Shown piece after piece: positions 60,547 through 64,000 of a DNA stretch of 64,000 bases. The DNA comes from CAVUPF01 sp963743285. Lineage in GTDB: Bacteria; Actinomycetota; Thermoleophilia; Solirubrobacterales; 70-9. Location of the stretch: NCBI GenBank assembly GCA_963743285.1, contig CAVUPF010000004.1:347781-411780 (forward strand), in the 5' to 3' direction. How positions within the stretch are numbered: the first letter of the stretch is position 1; every line of letters starts with the position of its first letter. The notes beneath the pieces are model-generated. The model searched no databases. It saw only the letters and a program-made list of their open reading frames with translations, and was not told the DNA's origin. The translations under genes and the position numbers were made by a program.

Positions 60547-61005
60547 ATGAACAGTGTCCAGGCCGGTGAGTTCAAGCTCGAGGTCGTGGTAGTGCCGGTC
60601 TCGGATGTCGACCGGGCGAAGCGGTTCTATGGAGACCTCGGCTGGAGGCTCGACGCCGATGTTGCGCGCGGCGTGAGCCTCCGTTTGGTTCAGTTCACGC
60701 CTCCGGGCTCCGCGTGCTCGATCCAATTTGGCACGAACATCGCATCGGGCGCGCCCGGCTCGGCCCAGAGCCTGTACCTGGCCGTCCCCGACATCGAAGC
60801 TGCGCGTGAGGAGCTGCTCGCCCACGGCGTGGAGGTGAGCGAGGTGTTCCACGAGGGGACGCCCGGCGCTCGCTTCCACGAGGCCGGACGTGAGTCCGGG
60901 CCGGCGTCCGACCACGGCACTTACGGCTCCTTCGCGACGTTCAGCGATCCGGATGGCAACGGCTGGCTGCTCCAGGAGATCACCACGCGTCTGCCGGGTC
61001 GCTGA
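60547..61005 (+). CDS. VOC-family protein
   Basis: 152 residues from ATG 60547, with GGAGG 5-10 bases upstream. FKLEVVVVPVSDVDRAKRFY then GDLGWRLDADVARGVSLRLV and GTYGSFATFSDPDGNGWLLQ mark the fold. It belongs to the long-loop subgroup (FHEGTPGARFHEAGRESGPA). It lies 12 bp before the FAD oxidoreductase gene, so they are cotranscribed. Confidence 0.9.
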   Translation: MNSVQAGEFKLEVVVVPVSDVDRAKRFYGDLGWRLDADVARGVSLRLVQFTPPGSACSIQFGTNIASGAPGSAQSLYLAVPDIEAAREELLAHGVEVSEVFHEGTPGARFHEAGRESGPASDHGTYGSFATFSDPDGNGWLLQEITTRLPGR

Positions 61006-61017
61006 GGAGCTGCCGAT

Positions 61018-62388
61018 ATGAGCAGCGACTACGACGTGATCGTGCTCGGTGGCGGCTCACCGGGCGAGCACTGTGCGGGCGCTCTGGCGGAGGGCGGCCT
61101 GCGCGTAGCGGTGGTGGAGCGCGAGCTCGTAGGAGGGGAGTGCTCCTACTGGGCGTGCATTCCGTCAAAGACGCTGCTGCGCCCGGGCGAGGCCGTTCAT
61201 GGGGCGCGTGAGGCTGCCGCCACCGCCGAGGTCGACGTCGTGGCGGCGCTTGCCTGGCGTGACCTCATGGTCTCCGACTACTCCGACGCCGGGCAGGAGC
61301 GCTGGCTGGCTGATCGCGGCATCGAGTTGCTACGCGGCAGCGGCCGTCTCGCCGGCCCGGGCGTCGTCGAGGTCGACGGCGTGCGGCACACAGCGGAGCA
61401 CGTGGTTCTCGCGAACGGCGCCGATCCGGTCGTACCGCCCGTACCGGGCTTGCGCGAGCTCGACGGCGTTTGGACCAATCGCGAGGTGACATCCATGAAG
61501 GCCGTTCCCCGCCGTCTGCTGATCCTCGGTGGCGGCCCGGTCGGCGTGGAGATGGCGCAGGCCGTGCGTCGGCTCGGTGGCGAGGTGGCAGTCATCGACA
61601 TGGCCGAGCACGTGCTCGGGCGGGAGTCCGCGCCGCTCGGCGAGGCGCTCGGCGAGGTTCTGCGCAGTGAGGGCATCGAACTCGTCCTGCCCGCGAACGC
61701 GAGCGCGGCACGACGCGAGGGCGAGGACTACGTCCTCGAGATCGACGACGGACGCGAACTGCGCGGCGAGAAGCTGCTCGTCGCCACAGGCCGGCGTCCG
61801 CGGGTGCTCGGGCTCGGCCTGGAGACCGTCGGAGTCGACGCGGATGCGCACGGAGTTCCAGTCGACGCACACCTGCGCGCGGCGGCGAATCTGTGGGCGA
61901 TCGGCGACGTGAACGGCGTTTGGCCGCTCACCCACGTCGGCAAGTACGAGGGCGAGGTGGTCGCCGCGAACATCCTCGGCGAGCCGCGAAAGGCCAACTA
62001 CGAGGCCGTTCCCCGGGTCGTCTACACCGACCCGCAAGCCGCCGCGGTGGGTGCTTCCGCCGGCCGCTTCAGCGCCATGGTCCCGCTGTCGGAGGTGGCG
62101 AAGACCGCGACCTACACGCGCGCCTACGCCGACAGCAACGGCTTCCTGACACTGCTCAGCGACGGCGAGCGGCTGACGGGCGCCTACGCGCTCGGCCCCG
62201 AGGCGGGCGAGTGGTTGCAGCAGGCGACGCTCGCGATCCGCGCCCACATCCCGCTTGACCTGCTCTCCGACACGATCCAGCCGTTCCCTACGTTCTCGGA
62301 GATCTTCGTCACCGCGCTGAACACGCTTCGCGGCGAGATCGCGGCAACGTCCAAGACGGTCGGCGCGGGACCACCAATGGCGAGCTGA
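61018..62388 (+). CDS. FAD-dependent pyridine nucleotide-disulfide oxidoreductase
   Basis: 456 residues. FAD motif VIVLGGGSPGEHCAG, redox pair GGECSYWACIPSK (CxxxxC), NAD(P) motif LILGGGPVGVEMAQ, second FAD site NLWAIGDVNGVWPLTHVGKY and a C-terminal dimerisation domain. The usual HxxxxE active-site pair of dihydrolipoamide dehydrogenase is not clear; the family includes mercuric and mycothione-type reductases. The substrate is unknown. Confidence 0.92.
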   Translation: MSSDYDVIVLGGGSPGEHCAGALAEGGLRVAVVERELVGGECSYWACIPSKTLLRPGEAVHGAREAAATAEVDVVAALAWRDLMVSDYSDAGQERWLADRGIELLRGSGRLAGPGVVEVDGVRHTAEHVVLANGADPVVPPVPGLRELDGVWTNREVTSMKAVPRRLLILGGGPVGVEMAQAVRRLGGEVAVIDMAEHVLGRESAPLGEALGEVLRSEGIELVLPANASAARREGEDYVLEIDDGRELRGEKLLVATGRRPRVLGLGLETVGVDADAHGVPVDAHLRAAANLWAIGDVNGVWPLTHVGKYEGEVVAANILGEPRKANYEAVPRVVYTDPQAAAVGASAGRFSAMVPLSEVAKTATYTRAYADSNGFLTLLSDGERLTGAYALGPEAGEWLQQATLAIRAHIPLDLLSDTIQPFPTFSEIFVTALNTLRGEIAATSKTVGAGPPMAS

Positions 62389-62499
62389 CGGAGAGACGAC
62401 GATGACCGCAACGGGGTGCGCGTGTCGATGCGCGTCGACGCGGATGCCGCGTTGGACTGAGCGCCGCTGCGCGAGGCGAAGCCTTGACCTGGGTGAGCG

Positions 62500-62787
62500 C
62501 TACAAACAGGAGACGAGTTCGGCCACGATTTCCGCGGCGGGCTGTGATTGCCTGGCGAACGCAGCGCTCTGTCCGGCCCACAGCGATAGCGCCTCAGGCG
62601 CGGGCCACCGGATCGCCACGTTTGGGCTTTCCCAGCTGAGCAGGCGCTGCTTCGCCTGTTGGCCGAGCACTGAGGGACGAATCGGCGGAGTCCACGTAGG
62701 AGTGACTTCCGCGAAGGCTGAAGCGGCCTGCGAGCAGGCGAGGAAAACCAGGACAACAGCCGCAGCAATGAATTTTCTTGCGCGCAT
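62500..62787 (-). CDS. Small exported protein
   Basis: 95 residues from ATG 62787: MRARKFIAAAVVLVFLACSQ then AASAFA, a signal peptide (possible lipobox LACS). The mature part TPTWTPPIRPSVLGQQAKQR and WAGQSAAFARQSQPAAEIVA has no known domain. It is convergent with the FAD oxidoreductase gene. Confidence 0.55.
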   Translation of the reverse strand: MRARKFIAAAVVLVFLACSQAASAFAEVTPTWTPPIRPSVLGQQAKQRLLSWESPNVAIRWPAPEALSLWAGQSAAFARQSQPAAEIVAELVSCL

Positions 62788-63046
62788 GTGCCTCCCTGAA
62801 GCGCTCGCCTGAATTGGGCTCAGGGAGATAGATTGGTCGATATATCCGGTGCGTGGGAGACGCGCCATGACATAAACGCCTCCGCCCGGCTACGACCAAC
62901 GATTGAGTGGCAGCTGGGGCTGGGCAGCGTATTCCCGAGAGTCGAAGTTGTCGATTCGTTCGTTGCTCTCTTCGGCGCTGTTCTCCTCGTCCTGCGTGCG
63001 AGCAAGGGTTTGGCGAAGGTTCGGCGCCAGACGCTGATCGCGACGC

Positions 63047-63466
63047 CTACGGCGAAGACACTCGCGCATCGGCGTTGCCGATGCGCCAGCGCATACCGGG
63101 GCCGAACTCCAAGACGAGACCGTCCGGGGCGATCAGCTCCCAATTGGGCGGGTCGTCGTCAGCTTCCTGTTGGGTCGGCGAAACGACAAGCCGGGAACCG
63201 TCTGAGAGCCGGCAGCTCAGCTCGCCGCTGTCCTCGTCGATCTCGGCGCCCTGAATCGAGCGGCCGACCAGCGCGCTCGGGTCGCCAGGGGTCCACTCGG
63301 CATCCTGGGTGATGAGACGCCAAAGCTCCCCGGCTGGGTCGCGGATCTCGACGTGAAGTACCTGCGGATAGGCGATGCGAGCATCGATGATCGAGCCACG
63401 CATCGCGCACAAGACATTGAGGGGCGAAGCATCTAGGGCTACGGTCGTAGTCATCGCTGCTTCCAT
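63047..63466 (-). CDS. Hypothetical cytosolic protein
   Basis: 139 residues from ATG 63466 (63454 is an alternative). LCAMRGSIIDARIAYPQVLH then VEIRDPAGELWRLITQDAEW, GELSCRLSDGSRLVVSPTQQ and NWELIAPDGLVLEFGPGMRW form a duplicated beta-rich pattern like small DUF6188-type proteins. No catalytic residues. Function unknown. Confidence 0.65.
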   Translation of the reverse strand: MEAAMTTTVALDASPLNVLCAMRGSIIDARIAYPQVLHVEIRDPAGELWRLITQDAEWTPGDPSALVGRSIQGAEIDEDSGELSCRLSDGSRLVVSPTQQEADDDPPNWELIAPDGLVLEFGPGMRWRIGNADARVSSP

Positions 63467-63492
63467 TGTCGCAGCCAACTCAGCAGATCGCC

Positions 63493-63630
63493 TTAGCTCA
63501 TGTGCTCGGCCTTGCCGGTGGCTTCCTTCTCCGCGTGCAGGGCCTCACTGGCCGCGCTACGCTCGCGGATGGTCAGCCCGACCTCCCTGCAAGCCTGCCG
63601 GAACTGCTTGATGTCGCGCTTGCGGGTCAA
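63493..63630 (-). CDS. Short ORF, possible truncated gene
   Basis: 45 residues from a TTG: TRKRDIKQFRQACREVGLTI then RERSAASEALHAEKEATGKA. The charged helical sequence looks coding and resembles a short actinobacterial family, but the C-terminus stops early and there is no ATG. Confidence 0.3.
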   Translation of the reverse strand: MTRKRDIKQFRQACREVGLTIRERSAASEALHAEKEATGKAEHMS

Positions 63631-64000
63631 GGCGCCGAGAGCCTAACGACAGCTCGCGCCCTTCTTTGACGGGCAGGCTGCCGCCCTGCGACTCGCCGGC
63701 ATGGGAATGGCGGCGCCTGCGGTTCGTGCTTGCATTCCGAAAAGAGCGGCCAGGTCGGCAGGATTGGCTGTGCAAACGCCTGCCGACCGAGGGCGATGGT
63801 GGGCCGGGCCGCCGTCAACACACTCGCTTCGCTCGGGGGTCCAACGCAGGCGCTCAAAGTCCGCTCGAACCGAGGCACTGTGTCGTCCCTTTCCCTTCGA
63901 GCTGAGCTGAGTCGATGGTGAGATGATGGACGCAGGTTGGACCAGCATGGTCTCGGCAGTAGTAAGGCGAGACGCCGTCGCTGATGTACGTTCAAATTCC
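63631..64000. other. Right edge of the window, no gene recognised
   Basis: 370 bases. Open frames on both strands have ordinary GC-shadow composition and no motifs. Confidence 0.35.

Noticed and set aside
62402..62812. A plus-strand gene after the FAD oxidoreductase
   Set aside because: Cys/Arg-skewed shadow composition; the minus strand has a clear signal-peptide protein over the same bases.

Overview
Organism. The window is GC-rich throughout, uses many GTG and TTG starts, and packs housekeeping genes with ATGA/GTGA overlaps. Short secreted proteins with collagen-like GxxGPQG tracts, a small ECF sigma factor, MocR/GntR regulators and an IscU-MnmA fusion fit an actinomycetote, most likely class Thermoleophilia (Solirubrobacterales or Gaiellales). 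That assignment is an inference from protein style; no rRNA is present.

Layout. (1) 1-11.1 kb, minus strand: a clean, intact translation and tRNA-modification block (ruvX, alaS, mnmA fused to an IscU-like domain, a small DUF2007-like gene, aspS, hisS, an MBL-fold hydrolase, a membrane protein, glutamate formimidoyltransferase, an M29-like aminopeptidase). (2) 11.2-30.0 kb: an 18.7-kb integrative element in the 3' half of an elongator-type tRNA-Met gene, bounded by 43-bp att repeats and paired 8-bp integrase arm-site candidates at both ends. It carries a phage-like Gln/Ala-rich structural protein, a serine recombinase, small regulatory and unknown genes, a terminase-small-subunit-like protein, a primase-helicase, zinc-ribbon and excisionase proteins, and a tyrosine integrase. 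No portal, capsid or large terminase is seen, so it looks like a phage satellite or a reduced prophage. Three insertion sequences (two IS66, one IS630) have landed in it; two of them interrupt genes that can be rebuilt exactly. Several operons in the element are preceded by related G/C-clamped leader hairpins. (3) 30-48.6 kb: accessory chromosome with a truncated flavin-reductase-like gene at the right end, secreted proteins, an ECF sigma operon, an orphan MlaE-type permease with a GntR regulator, an aldo/keto reductase, a thioesterase, acetyltransferases (one split by an IS701 element), and a divergent PPOX/MocR pair. (4) 48.6-57 kb: a decay zone with frameshifted membrane protein, threonine synthase, leucyl-tRNA synthetase and MFS exporter genes, a conjugative relaxase remnant and two tRNA-Gly 3' halves. 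(5) 57-64 kb: a partly duplicated redox operon (DUF3237, SDR, VOC, F420-type NADP reductase), a divergent VOC plus FAD disulfide oxidoreductase pair, and small secreted or unknown proteins.

How it fits together. The left block supplies aminoacyl-tRNAs and s2U34 thiolation. The element would integrate and excise with its tyrosine integrase and excisionase, and replicate with its primase-helicase. The rest shows repeated insertion and decay: exact target duplications beside every IS, tRNA half-genes as scars of older integrations, and frameshifts that are common in accessory genes but absent from the first 11 kb.
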